From: Mauremys mutica
Taxonomy: Eukaryota; Chordata; Testudines; Geoemydidae
Direction of reading: 5' to 3'
DNA length: 64,000 nucleotides
Assembly (NCBI RefSeq): GCF_020497125.1
Contig: NC_059081.1
Span: forward strand, 20,121,105 to 20,185,104
Below the pieces are notes generated by a model. It was given only the letters and a program-made list of their open reading frames with translations, was not told the DNA's origin and made no database searches. Numbering within the stretch: position 1 is the first letter of the stretch; every line of letters starts with the position of its first letter. A program made the translations under genes and the position numbers. Positions 23,913 through 34,838 of this stretch are shown here, piece after piece.

Positions 23913-24316
23913 TGTCAGAGACATAGACATGCCTAGTAGTTGGAGCATGAATCAGGCCCAGTGGTTGGAGAAGGAGTTGGTAGCCAGGAATTGGAGCTGA
24001 GGGTCAGAATCTGAGTCAGAGGCCAGATACCAGAGTCAAGGATCAGAGTCAGGAATCAGAGCTGAGTGGCATAGCCAGGTTACCTGGAGCAAGGCAAGGC
24101 CAGGGCAGGGAACCAGCAGGCTCAGGAGCTATAACAGCCATGGATGAATGCTTTGAGGGGCTACTGAAATGCTGCTGCTGCTGCAGGGCTTAAGAGCTGC
24201 TTTACTGACTCTTTGAATCAATCAGACAGTGTAGCCAATCAGGCAGCCTACTACAGGCCAGCTGCGCTCGTTAGATAGCCCTGAAACTGGCTTTACTGCA
24301 GGCCCTGATTTCTGAT
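23913..24316 (-). repeat. 5' LTR of the Ty3/gypsy element
   Basis: About 404 bp starting TGTCAGAGACATAG, with the same phrases as the 19411-19891 LTR (GAATCAGGCCCAGTG, GATGAATGCTTTGAG, CTGCTGCTGCTG). The end is decayed (GGCCCTGATTTCTGATCC), so the outer border is approximate. The TATA-like motif of the other LTR is CCTACTACAGG here (near 24248). Confidence 0.75.
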
Positions 24317-25580
24317 CCTTGAATTCCTCCTCCTCCTTTTTTTGTGAGAAAAGATTGACCTGGCTTATACTCCTAACTCCAGGAGATGGTTGGATCCTGA
24401 GTTGTGGAAGGTACTTCCATCCCACCTAGAGTTAGGCACCTAACTCCCTTTGAGGGGAAGGGTATTGGCCACACCCCTCTCCTCATCACGGCCTTCTGGC
24501 TAGCCTTTTATGGCTTCCCACTCTAGGTGTTTGCTTCTAACTCTCCCCATGCATTGTATAGGGAGCCTGGAACCCTAACTCGGGACTGAGAATTCACTAG
24601 GCCGTAAAGTGCCTAAAAGTTAGCCATTGTACTGCTTAGCATTGGAATGCCTAAAACCCCTTTTTGAATCTAACCCTAAATTTCTGAGTTTTATATTCAC
24701 TGAATCCAAACCACTAACTTTATTGTGGAGTTATTCCTGCAGCATACATTTCAAACTAGACTTTGTCTCTTTAGAGTTTAATCAATAATTTCACTTTTTG
24801 ACCTCACTCAATTATTAGAGCCCGTCCTGCAGTCCTTATTCAGGTTAATCCCATTTTCTTTACTGAGTGTGTTACCAGCATAAGGTTCCAAATTCGGACC
24901 TAAGACCATATCCCACCTGACTCACATGGATAGTCACATAGAAGACAATGAGATTACTCTCAGATTGAGTCACATATTGAATCCTGTCTTTTCTAAGGAT
25001 CTTTTTTTAGTTTCTCAGAATCCTTACAAAATATACTACACAATACATTACATTATAGTAACTAGTGAATACTGTATTAAAATAAAAGAACTGAAAGGAC
25101 TTTCATGCAGTACCCTAAAAAAGAAAGACATGGTTCTTGGCCATTATAATTTGGAGGATAAGAAGACTTCATTACATTGTTGTTTTCAGACTTGGTTCTG
25201 GTGAAAAATGAGGGTACGTTTCTGATGTGATAATGTGGTGATGAATGGGCTCCATAGAAGAGGAACACAAAATGTGAAATGGCCTTGTATAAAATATTCA
25301 CTCACTGAAACGCCTTTCCTGAAAGCAATTTAGGTGTTATAAAGAAATATTATAGCAGGGGTAATTAGAATGTGGTTTATGCATCTGATAGTCAAATTCA
25401 AATAGTCTCTTGGAGCATTTTACAGTAGAAATTATTATAATCTGGGAGAGGCATGGATCTTGAGGAAATGTACATACTTCAGAATTTGAAAAACACAAGA
25501 ATGAGGGAAAAAACTTGAAGAAACAGTGACAAGGTGGGTGAAGTAATGTCTTTTACTGGACCAACTTCTGTTGGTGAGAG

Positions 25581-25620
25581 AGACAAGCTTTCCTGCTACA
25601 CAGAGCTCTTCTTCAGGTCT
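25581..25620 (-). ncRNA. Hammerhead-ribozyme-like module of Penelope-like left arm
   Basis: Minus strand: AGAC, CUGAAGA, one A, GAGCU-CUGUGU-AGCAG, GAAA, GCU, U at the cleavage position, GUCU. AGAC pairs with GUCU (helix I, 4 bp). The core fits the consensus. Helix II has its two outer pairs mismatched (G-G, A-A), so folding is probably weakened. Same length, 40 nt, and order as the 14430-14469 module although the helices differ in sequence. Confidence 0.55.
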
Positions 25621-25833
25621 GGGAAAGGTACTCAGAGGGTCACAGCTAAATACAAGATCAAACAGATAGTGTAGCAGAAGTAGCACATATTCTAAGGGAC
25701 CATTCAAGGTGAAGTGGCTCATTAACACTCCTGTAGTCAGAGGACAAAGAGGGGCTAGTGGGTTACAGATTGTTGTAATAAGATATAAATACAGTATCTT
25801 TGTTAAGACCATGATTTTTAGTGCCTAGCAAAG

Positions 25834-26070
25834 TTATGAATTTAAGATCCCAGACTTGTCTTTTGAAAGTGTTGTGCAGTTTCCTTTGAGGATGAGCAAT
25901 GATAGGTCAGATATAGAGTGATTGCTTTGTGAAAAGTGTTCAGCCACAGGTGTTATGGTATTTTTATCTTTTATCATTCTCCTGTGTGAGTTCACCAACA
26001 AGTATATGGGTGAAACCAGACAACCATTAGGCTTTCGAATGAACTCGCACAGGAAAGTGCGAAAAGACAA
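25834..26070 (-). pseudogene. Penelope-like GIY-YIG endonuclease C-terminal remnant
   Basis: A 78-codon frame: MSFRTFLCEFIRKPNGCLVS, VNSHRRMIKDKNTITPVAEH and FSQSNHSISDLSLLILKGN. The R..MNSHRR....K...PVAEHF segment is the part of GIY-YIG endonuclease domains of Penelope-like elements that follows the GIY motif, where the conserved His and Glu sit. The GIY-YIG start and the whole reverse transcriptase are missing. Flanked by the inverted terminal repeats. Confidence 0.7.
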
Positions 26071-26136
26071 AAATTATTTATGCTAAACTATTCCTTCGAT
26101 TTTGTATTTAGCTGTGACCCTCTGAGTACCTTTCTC

Positions 26137-26176
26137 AGACCTGCAGAAGAGCTCTGTGTAGCTGGAAAGCTTGTCT
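26137..26176 (+). ncRNA. Hammerhead-ribozyme-like module of Penelope-like right arm
   Basis: Plus strand: AGAC, core CUGCAGA (A6 changed to C), one A, GAGCU-CUGUGU-AGCUG, GAAA, GCU, U, GUCU. Helix I pairs fully; one core base and one end pair of helix II are changed, so it is predicted inactive. Mirror of 25581-25620. Confidence 0.5.
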
Positions 26177-27491
26177 CTCTCACCAACAGAAGTTGGTCCA
26201 ATACAATATATTACCTCACCCACCTTGTGTCTCTAATATTCTGGAACTGACACACCTACAACAACATTGCATATATTTAAGAAGTGGTATAATTTAGTTT
26301 CTGCTTTAATTCTTTTAATCAAAAATTGAAGTGATTTTGTTCTGGACTGGACCCTTTAATTATTCTGTGTTACTGACTTAAATTGAAGGGTAAGAATTGC
26401 CATTTTATTGTGGTAAGTGATATGGTGTTTCAAGAGCAATTTTCAGTGCAACTCTGAAGACAATATTCTCTGATTAATGTTAATGAGAACAAGGCAAAGG
26501 AAGTGAGAAGAGGATGCACCTGTGTGAAACTTATTTTATACAAAGGGAAGATTGATGCCTATATATATTTGTATATCAGAAATGAAAAGATGGATTAGGA
26601 CAGTGAAATATTTTCACCAATTAGCCTCCAAAAAGATGTTTTGAAATTGTATTGAAAAGCAGTAAAATTATTCATCAGGATCCTCTGGAAAAGGAGAGAA
26701 GGTTTTTTGAAGGGGGTCATGCTAATAGGTAATTTAGTAGAGCACACAGGAGAACAAAAGGATAGACTGTTTTCTCACCGCTTCTGTGGAGTACTGGCAA
26801 TTTAAAATGTAGCACTAGACTTTGATTACAGTTTTGAATGTCATACTTCTCCATATCTGCACCTACAGATATTTAATGCAAGCAAAGATGTTTTAAGTTA
26901 TCTCAAGGGTGTCTCTATATGAGAAAAATGCATAGCACACATCCTGGTACACCTACTGCTGCGTGAGGGAATGGATATAGAGTTGTTATGACTTGTAGTT
27001 ACAATATCCCCACAAGATTGAAGTGAGGACAGATAATAAACCTAACTCCCACTGAGAAATCAGAAATCTTCCTAGCAGAGATTCTTCCCAAGAGGAGGTT
27101 GGTTAGAAATCCTTTCAGCATGAGAGAGTTCTGTCTATCAGGGATGATCCCAGCACCTCTGGTTCTCCCTAGTTCTGTTCACTTGTATAAATATTTCCAG
27201 TTTACAGATATTGACAACCATGGGGTTTGGGAAATGTCATAATTAGAAAGATCCCTTGTAAAGTGCAGCGAATGTGATCCATCAACTATTTATATCACAT
27301 AGAAACTGTTCAAATCACATAGCAGTGTGACCATTTTCAGAAAGAGGACAAAAATATTTACCATCCAGATGACCCATAAAACAGTTTTCCCTCTTCCAAG
27401 ACCGTTAAAGCGCACATTACACAAAAGTGAGTCAGAGGGTTAAGAAAAAGATGAATGATTTGTATTAAACCTTTAAACTCTTTAAAATTAC

Positions 27492-27596
27492 CTTTAACTT
27501 ACAAAGTCCAGTTGGATGGAATTCACAGACCTGGCAGGCTCCATCGTACAGGGTCAGAACTTTGGAATTGCTGTACTGGAAGCCATCATTAGTAAT
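27492..27596 (-). CDS. VWDE: VWDE exon 6 of window (VWDE-specific cysteine segment)
   Basis: An exon of 105 nt, 35 codons, with phase 0 at both ends. The acceptor is TCGTGTAG. Two donors were weighed: GTAAGT at 27501-27502 would leave one base and create an in-frame stop at the next junction, so I chose the GTAATT donor at 27490-27491, which gives the continuous ...[18 protein letters not shown]. The peptide is [20 protein letters not shown] then [15 protein letters not shown]; the LYDGACQVC motif is a hallmark I associate with VWDE. No ORF-sized frame marks it, so it was recognised by homology of reading. Confidence 0.85.
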
Positions 27597-30500
27597 CTAC
27601 ACGATACAAAAATCATCATTCTAAGTAATAATGTTCCATATGGACACTGTCTGCTCATTTCGAAGCACATAACCATTGCACCCTTGAACTGGATGCCTGC
27701 CAACAAGATAAATTAAACCGCTTGTGACTTACTTCCCTACAAGCTAACAAATTGCTTGATGTTGCAAACTGGAAACCATTATTAATAACCAAAAGATCTT
27801 TTGGCTCAGATAGGAAGTTTTGTGATAGCTGTTAGTTTGTCAAATAGCCATGCTTTGAAGTGTTACTTAATACATTTTCAGTAGACAAAACACTTGTATT
27901 TTTTCAACAGTACATCCTACCTTGGACTGTTTGCCACCCTTTCTCCATAATGAAAAGCAAATACCAAGAGCTGTTTGTGTGTGTGTGTGTGCGCGGGGAT
28001 GGAGGGGTCACATTCCCGAGGCAATCATTTAGTGTATTAAAATTGTTTAAGTGGATTCATAGGATTTCCTCACCATCGCTTTACTCATAATCACTATTGT
28101 TCCTTTTCAGAGTCCATCTTTGGTTTTCTTGCATCATCGGTAGCATCACAGCACAGACTCTCGACACCCTGTAATTCTGCTCAGTAACAGCCAGCCATTT
28201 GTTCTCAGTAACAATGCAACCCATATTCAACCACCAGAGGTAGTAAAGCATTTAGAACTGCAGACTTTACTCTGAAATTGTGAGTAGCCCCTACCTCTCA
28301 AGCTGCCAAAGCCCAGATATCGGAGATAATGTGAGTGATGGACAAAATAAGGGACACAAAATAGTGATTAATGCAGGTAACTTGAAACATTGTCAGGTTC
28401 ATGCCAGTGAACGACTGTTTCTGTAACCCAGATTTCATGATTCCTTATTTCTGATGTAAATATTTTTTGACAATAAAAACAGATTCATGTGGAACAAAGT
28501 TAGCTTTGGGACTAAAGCGAGAGAGATTTCTCAAAATGAGACACACTTGAGAGGTATAGGACATTAGCAAGAAAAAACATTCCAGAAAGTATCCAGTAAA
28601 CACTGACTGAACTAGCAAAGCACATAGTACACTGGCAAGACAACAGGGAGGCCCTTCTTTATGAATAGCCTGGAGATATAAAATACCTTAATCAACTTTA
28701 AAAATGGAGTGGGTAAGGAGTTTGCTAAAACTGAAAGGCAGTTGACATGTACTTAATTCAGAGGCAGGATGCAAAAACATGTCTCCTATTCAGTAATATT
28801 TTGTGCTTTGCTAGGAGCCACTGGACCCAGAGCAAAAAAGTATTTTCATCAACTAATAAGATATTTCAGTTCACAGGAGGGGAGTGTTATTTATAATCCA
28901 GTCATGCAAAAAACATTGACTGAATATAAAGCAAAATAAATGAATGGAATAAATAATACAAAGGGCCTCAATTATCACAAGTTTAGAAGGAATAACAAAA
29001 GTTCCTATGGAACACGATAAAGTGAGTATTCCCACAGTATAGCCTGCAATTGTCCTCAGTTGACAATAAATTTTTCTCTGAACACACTCACTTCCACACA
29101 AACCAATATAACTAGAAAAATTATTGTAATCATGAGCTTTTATAATTTGAAATTCTGGAAAAGAAGAAAAAGCAACATTAAATTAAATTGAAATGAAAAT
29201 GTATTGGTACAGTTTTAAAAAGAATTTAATTCCCTTCTGAACATCATATTCAGTAGAAGTGATATATATTGCACAAATTGGAAAAGAGCTTTAAAAAAGG
29301 AAGACTTTATTTTTTAATTCAATGGCAGAAAAAAGCTTTAATTTTTTTTTCTGTTATAAGACTGCATTTGTTTGCAGGCAAGATCTCCATTAAGAAAATA
29401 TCATTCTTAATGCAGTTTTAACTTTAATTTCATTCCTTTGCCAGTACTCTCAAGGTGTGTGTTTTCTTAGCACTAGTACACTTGGTAATAAACGTCACTA
29501 ATGGTAATGATTAGAACAGTGCAAACTCTTTATAAGAAACAATTACCAGGACTCATTTTTTTGTTTGTTAATTGTGCTCTGAACAAACTATAACTTTTCC
29601 AGATTGCTCAATATTTTTAATTTTTAACACATTATAACAACTTTCAGTCTGTGGGGTTTTGTGAACTGTTTGTTTCATTATTCATTGTTGTCATTTTGTA
29701 ATTGGTCACTTAGTGATATTGGAGGGAATTTGCAAAAGTGCTTTATATTCATATTTTTAGATAATTGTTTCAACTTTTCACATAGCTCTAGCAATAGTAA
29801 TAAATCAGAGCGAGAGCATGCTTTCCAAATCTGACAGTTCCCCACCAACCTCCTCCCACTTTCCCCCCAACCCACATCTAGGTGGATGGCCTCACTCATC
29901 ATCATCATAATGGCAAATGCCAAAAAGACGTGGTGGACCTGACATCCTTGCAGATCGAGCGCCACCCAAAGGTAGCCATGTGGCCAACTGGTATTACCTT
30001 TATCAAGCACTATAAGGTGGATTTCATATCTGTAGAGGCTTCCTTTGGCAGGAAGGTGCTGCAAGTGGTGGCCCAGAAATAATATTGCCCTTTGAGCAAA
30101 TCTTATAAATGGGGAGGGGTTCCATTTTTCTCCTTTCTGACCTTTTCTATAACCTTCAGTATGTTTATTCACTGCTAATTACTTCCCAGGCAACCAGGCC
30201 CTTTAGGTAGACAGGCTGGAGATTCAGTTTATGTCCATCACTGTCAATCTTATTGCACCACCGAAACTGGCAGCAATGTTAGCTTCACAAGCTATGTAGT
30301 CATTCCTTGGTACACCTGCTTTAGAGTTCATTGGTCTTCCATTCAAATGATATGTCCATACCAAGAAAGCCTCCAAAACTGAACTAGTGCTGATGGAGGC
30401 GATTGCTGCATTCTGCTTTGGATAGCCTCATTTCTGATCTTATGAAATGGCATAATTCACCTATAACTGAACAAATTATTCTAAACTGACTACCTGATGT

Positions 30501-31509
30501 TGCACCTGATATTGTCTAATCTACATTCAGCAGCATGTGCATGGGAAAATAAGCAAAACCTGAAACTTGAATAGGAGAAGAGATAAAATGAAAGAGCATG
30601 GAGAGGTAGAGCTGGTTGGAAAAACTTGAAGGAACAGTTTTAAGTTGGAAAGCACAGTTCCACTGAAAGCAAATTGCTCTGCTAAATTTCACAGAAATTT
30701 TGTTTGAGGGCAAAAAAAAAAAGTTCTGACAACATCCCATTTCAATATTTTTGGAGTGAAACAACCTAGTTTTTCCTTTTGAAATGACATTTGTTTATTT
30801 TTTTTGTTTTCTATTATATATTATAATATTAAATCAGCGTTGTTGAAATGGAACTCTTTTTTCAAATTTTCTTGGAGAATTTCAATAATTTTTACTTTTG
30901 TTCTGAATAGGAATGGAATGAAAACAAATTTCAAAATCCTCTGTGAAATGCAATATTCATTTTCTGCACAGCTCTGCTAAGGCTTTTAAAACTATAGTCT
31001 GGGTGCTTCCTTCACAATCCACCCAACAAACAACCATATGTATGCTGCTGGATACATTTGGCACATAAGGGTTAAATTTTGTATTCATCAGGTAGACACG
31101 AGCCAGCTGTTTCTAGGAGAATTGCCCTCAAAGGTTGGGTAGTGAAGAGTCCTCAGAGACAGACAGATTTTCTCGAACTGTAGTGCAAGAAGAGAAACAT
31201 TCTATGCACACTTGGGAAGGAAAAAAGAAAGAAGCTGCACAAACCAACTATCAGTGTGTATGGAACCAGAAAACAAAATGAACCATAATACACAGTAAGC
31301 ATAAGGTATAAAACTATCTACCTAATTAATCATCCTAGTGACAAGTACCCTTTATTCAGACAGAGCTACAAATTATACCCTCTCTAGGAAAAGCCTGCCA
31401 CACAGGAGCCAGGAAGTTCAGTTCCTCCAAATCATTCTATCAGGGGGCAGTGTTTCCCCTCACAACCCACATAGCAAGCAGAGGGTGTAGCATCTCCTTA
31501 GATCTTGGG

Positions 31510-31640
31510 AAACCTGTACATACAAATACAGGAAATGCCATAGTGGATCAAAGTCCATCTAGTCCAGTATCCTGTGGACAATACCAGATGCTTCAGAGGA
31601 AGGTGTAAGAATCCTACAATAGGCAGATGTGGGGTACTCT
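31510..31640 (-). mobile_element. CR1 LINE 3' fragment
   Basis: GGATCAAAGTCCATCTAGTC, CAGTATCCTGTGGACAATAC and CAGATGCTTCAGAGGAAGG, the antisense of the CR1 3' end used in turtle genomes. Short and diverged. Confidence 0.55.
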
Positions 31641-31699
31641 TGCCCCCTACATAGGTCTCATCCTGATTTCCAATCGAGATTGGTTTAAGAAGCACAGGT

Positions 31700-31700
<1 letters not shown>

Positions 31701-31775
<75 letters not shown>

Positions 31776-31776
31776 T
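31701..31776. repeat. TATC tetranucleotide microsatellite
   Basis: About 19 uninterrupted TATC units followed by TATTTCATTATTAATAG. Likely length-polymorphic. It explains the Tyr-Leu-Ser-Ile repeat frame seen here on the plus strand. Confidence 0.95.
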
Positions 31777-32826
31777 TCATTATTAATAGAGGGCAGGAGT
31801 ATAGATACAGAGACTAAGGGCCTTCCCATCCCTGGACTTCTCCCATTGACAAGGGCAGCATGGATTTTAGTGGGAATTTAGCGTGCAACTAGTATGTCCA
31901 TATTACAAACAGAGAGTTACCAAAGCACCGTGTTTCAATGAAAGCAGTGATAATGGATTGCAGCTAGTTTGTTAAATGGTTGCTGTTGACATTCAAGATA
32001 TAATAATGATTTTCAAAGCACATGTACAATTGCTCCTAGTCTCCCTGATTTTTCCAGCTTGTTTGTTTAGTTGTTTTTAATCTCAGATTTTCAACCTTGA
32101 CAAAATAGCATTTTGTGGAAAAATACACAGCTAGAATGTGTGCGAGAGATGCACGTGTATTTTCCATACAATATAATAGTTAATACATTGTCCTATTGGA
32201 GGGGAGAGACTACCCCAGAGTAGAAGCAGCAGGTACAGGGTGACCAAGGTACTGATTTTCTGTAAATATTTAATGCTGATTAAAGTGAGGGACTGAAATT
32301 AGAGCAGAGCCAGGCACAGTGTGAGCAGGTGCTCTGAAAGCTTTCTCCTATGGCTCTGCCAGTGCACTTCAGTCCTCATCTGCTGCATCTTTGCTTGTTC
32401 AGTGCTAACCCTTGCACTCACCTCAGAAAAGACTGTCAATTATACCAGTCTGTACAGTGGTCTTGTGATGTACAGTAAAATATACAGTACAACAGGATGA
32501 GACAAGATTCCTTTTCACTTGTGACCTTATTAGGATTTTGAACCTGGGTCTCCAGAAGTGAAATACTAATGATTAACAATTGATTAGACTAGTGTATCAA
32601 CCTTAGATGATTACCAGGAACAGTGATTGTAATTTGCCCCTTAACCTTGCCTTTAAAAGATATCCACAACATTGTGACTCTATTTTGCTTTGTTTTTTTC
32701 CTGAATGGTATGAAAGGTAGCTAATGGCTGGTGAGAATAAAATTTTACTCTGCATTTTAATTACCACAAAAACTGGTATCCCCTTTAAAATTGTCTTTTA
32801 GTAATATAAGAAATTCCTACTTTCAC

Positions 32827-32982
32827 TTGCCATCTTGCGAATGGTTCATCATCAGCCATGAAGCGTGCAGCCTCTGTTTCTGTGCTGTTCAGAACAGGAA
32901 TCTGGCAGTCAACGGCCGTAGAGCTGAGAAAATCTGCTTTTGTGGGTTCTTGTTCTCTTGATATCCAGTTGCCATTGAAATG
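32827..32982 (-). CDS. VWDE: VWDE exon 5 of window (VWDE-specific region)
   Basis: An exon of 156 nt, exactly 52 codons, not covered by a long ATG-initiated frame. Acceptor TTCTGTAG, donor GTGAAA. Translation begins [20 protein letters not shown] and continues [12 protein letters not shown], ending DDEPFARWQ. It joins exon 4 (..CEVTRLI-HFNGNW) and exon 6 ([14 protein letters not shown]) in phase 0, which reads as one continuous beta-rich domain with the TIG-type ending ITNDGFQYS. The separating intron to exon 4 is only 983 bp, the shortest here. Confidence 0.88.
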
Positions 32983-33965
32983 CTACAGAAGAAAATGTAT
33001 GCAGGCAGAAGCCAGATACAAATGAATTCCACTTGTCAGCACATATTTATATTTCTAATTAATAATGTAAAGAATTTAGCCTTGAGAAGCAAATCTCACC
33101 TCCCCCTCCAAGGCTGCAGAGGGCCCCAGAAAAAGCAGAATCAGTGTGGTTCTGCTACACAAGGGAAACCAGCTCAAGCAGAAGAGTAGAGGGAGGTGGG
33201 ACCTGCTGGAAATCCAGCAGCCATTGCCTCCCAAGAGCAGCAGACCCTAGAACAGGCTTCAGAACTGTGCTGTAACCATGCCAAAGTGCCCACTACCTCC
33301 TCCTGGCTATTCAGGCTTGGAACAAGGTATAGCCCTTTCTGACTTCAACAGGTCACTTGTGTGGGTAAGTTGTGCAAGGTTTGCCCCTAACGTATCGATG
33401 GGAACAGCTTCATTCTGAAAAATAATCTATCCTGTCACTATATCAGGGAAGCCTTCTGTAACTATAGTTTAAATATTGTATTTCACATTCAAATACATTT
33501 AGAAATACAGCCAGGCATATAGATGCACAAAATGAGAAATAATACTGTGATTTTAGGTCTCATTGAATGAGGGTATAGCTGAGCCAAATAAGAGCTAAAC
33601 AAAGTTTGCAGGAAAAAAGAATGGTGAGAATATATTGCTTTGGCTCACTTATGACCCAATCATGGTAGATTGGCTTCAGCTCCCGTTGCTTACAATGATA
33701 TGCTTGCACCGGGATTTGAAGGTGTTCTGCACCTAGTAATGACAATGGGATAGGAGGGGACTCAGTCCCAGATCCTAAAAGGTATTAGACACCTAATTCT
33801 TATTGAAATCAATTTACTGAAATCAATGATTTCAGTATTCAGTACTATGATTCTATGATCTGGGCCTCTGAGCCTTACAGGATTGGGTGCTTTTACAAAT
33901 GTAAGTACGTAAATAGTTCTACTATATTGCTGATTGACTTTGCGCTCCCATGGTACATTGCTTAC
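32983..33965. other. VWDE intron between window exons 5 and 4
   Basis: A 983 bp intron, the shortest in the window. No named repeat; a mildly GC-rich tract at 33090-33320 without a recognisable family. Confidence 0.6.
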
Positions 33966-34102
33966 AATCAGTCTGGTGACCTCACAGTGCAGATCTGGAG
34001 AGTCTCTGAAGCTGAGGCCAAACACTCGGATCCTGTTACAATCAGAAACTTGTATATCACAGAGACCCCTGTTCTCTAAGCCTGTGATCTCCAGAGTGTT
34101 CC
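33966..34102 (-). CDS. VWDE: VWDE exon 4 of window (VWDE-specific region)
   Basis: Short exon of 137 nt found by splice phase. The acceptor is CCTTTCAG and the donor GTAAGC. Two bases complete the Arg codon begun at the end of exon 3 and 45 codons follow. The peptide runs [20 protein letters not shown], then [19 protein letters not shown] and EVTRLI. The GLCDI..SDC and VFG.SF.DS..L.CEV pattern resembles an IPT/TIG-like or VWDE-specific segment after the first EGF. An open frame covers part of it but its upstream part was only visible on reading through the acceptor. Phase 0 at the 3' end fits exon 5. Confidence 0.88.
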
Positions 34103-34552
34103 CTGAAAGGGTGAAATAAACATAGAACTTTAGAGAGAAGCAGTTAAACTCATTTCATTTTTATCAAATTGTTCTTACTGTTGCCCTGCTTTTTTCCCCA
34201 TTTCCCTTGTATTTATAACTCATACACCTGTTATATCTGCTTTGAAATAGCACGGCCCTACAAGGGTAGCAGCAGCAATCAGCATCAAAGGGGATGAACC
34301 TCTAGTCAGACAATAATCCTATTGAACACACAGTGCTGCTAGGCTGATAGCAATGAGTTTTCTGCAGCTAAGACATTTCACCTTTAAAGGAGCTGTGTAT
34401 GTAACAATATTAACCAACCTCACAGGCTTGTGGTGGTGGTGAGGGTTAAGTCATTAATGGGTGAAACTTAACTCTGCAGACAGCCAGAACAAGGCCTACG
34501 TATCACTTAAAGTCTTGCTTAAACCCTATTTTGAGGGCTTAACTGGGACAGA

Positions 34553-34838
34553 GGGTATTTCTACACAGCAAATTAAAACCCACAGCTGGCCCGTGCCAGC
34601 CAACTTGGGCTCGTGGGACTCAGGTTGTGGTGCTTGTTTCATTCCTGTGTAGACTTCCAAGGTCAGGCTGGAGCCTGAGCTCTGGGACCCTCCCACCCCA
34701 CAGAGTCCTAAAGCCCAGGCTCCAGTGAACCCAAAAGTCTTCACAGTAATGAAACAGCCCCATAGCCCGAGCCTCTTGAGTCTGAGCTGGTTAACACAGG
34801 CCAGCTGCGGGTGTCTTGTTGCTGTGTAGAAATACCCT
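34553..34838. mobile_element. Miniature inverted-repeat DNA element
   Basis: Perfect 20 bp ends: AGGGTATTTCTACACAGCAA at the left and its reverse complement at the right. Similarity between the halves continues inward with CCCACAGCTGGCC and CTGTTTCATTACTGTG-type blocks for over 100 bp. No clear target duplication. The phrase TTTCTACACAG resembles Harbinger-type ends, but I cannot fix the superfamily. Confidence 0.7.

Larger units (their letters stand above)
19411..24316 (-). mobile_element. Ty3/gypsy LTR retrotransposon, chromodomain type, decayed
   Basis: A 4.9 kb element on the minus strand, bounded by two related LTRs. Minus-strand fragments in order: gag (23799-23455), aspartic protease with DSGA (23058-23069), reverse transcriptase with YMDD (22051-22062), integrase (about 21046-20581) and a C-terminal GPY/chromodomain-like stretch (20327-20058). 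This order with integrase after reverse transcriptase is Ty3/gypsy. The gag start resembles the Sushi group. Frames are broken many times. A purine tract (GATGGGGAGG on the minus strand, 19895-19904) adjoins the 3' LTR, as a polypurine tract should. No convincing target duplication was seen. Confidence 0.85.
25528..26275 (-). mobile_element. Penelope-like element fragment between inverted terminal repeats
   Basis: Left arm (25528-25660) starts ACAAGGTGGGTGAAGTAATG; the right arm (about 26095-26230) is its inverted copy, ACAAGGTGGGTGAGGTAATA on the minus strand, and is followed outward by a further 40 bp tail ending ACAACAACATTGC. Between them is a C-terminal coding remnant. Penelope-like elements are retrotransposons with a telomerase-like reverse transcriptase and often a GIY-YIG endonuclease, and their terminal repeats can be inverted. 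Heavily truncated, so not mobile. Confidence 0.75.
27597..32826. other. VWDE intron between window exons 6 and 5
   Basis: A 5.2 kb intron. Contents: a short GT run at about 27976-27992, an unexplained frame at 29678-30172 (see findings), a GAAA/TTTC-rich dispersed stretch at about 30690-30975, a CR1 3' piece at about 31510-31640 and the TATC microsatellite. The rest is featureless to my reading. Confidence 0.6.

Noticed and set aside
27503..27596. VWDE exon 6 ending at the GTAAGT donor
   Set aside because: The next junction would read TGA in frame; the GTAATT donor 11 bases downstream keeps the frame and the cysteine pattern, so it was preferred.
29882..30082. A host gene exon on the plus strand
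   Set aside because: Protein-like but with no splice partners, no recognised family and no neighbouring coding frames; kept only as a finding.
31627..31881. Open frame with Tyr-Leu-Ser-Ile repeats
   Set aside because: It is a translation of the TATC microsatellite.
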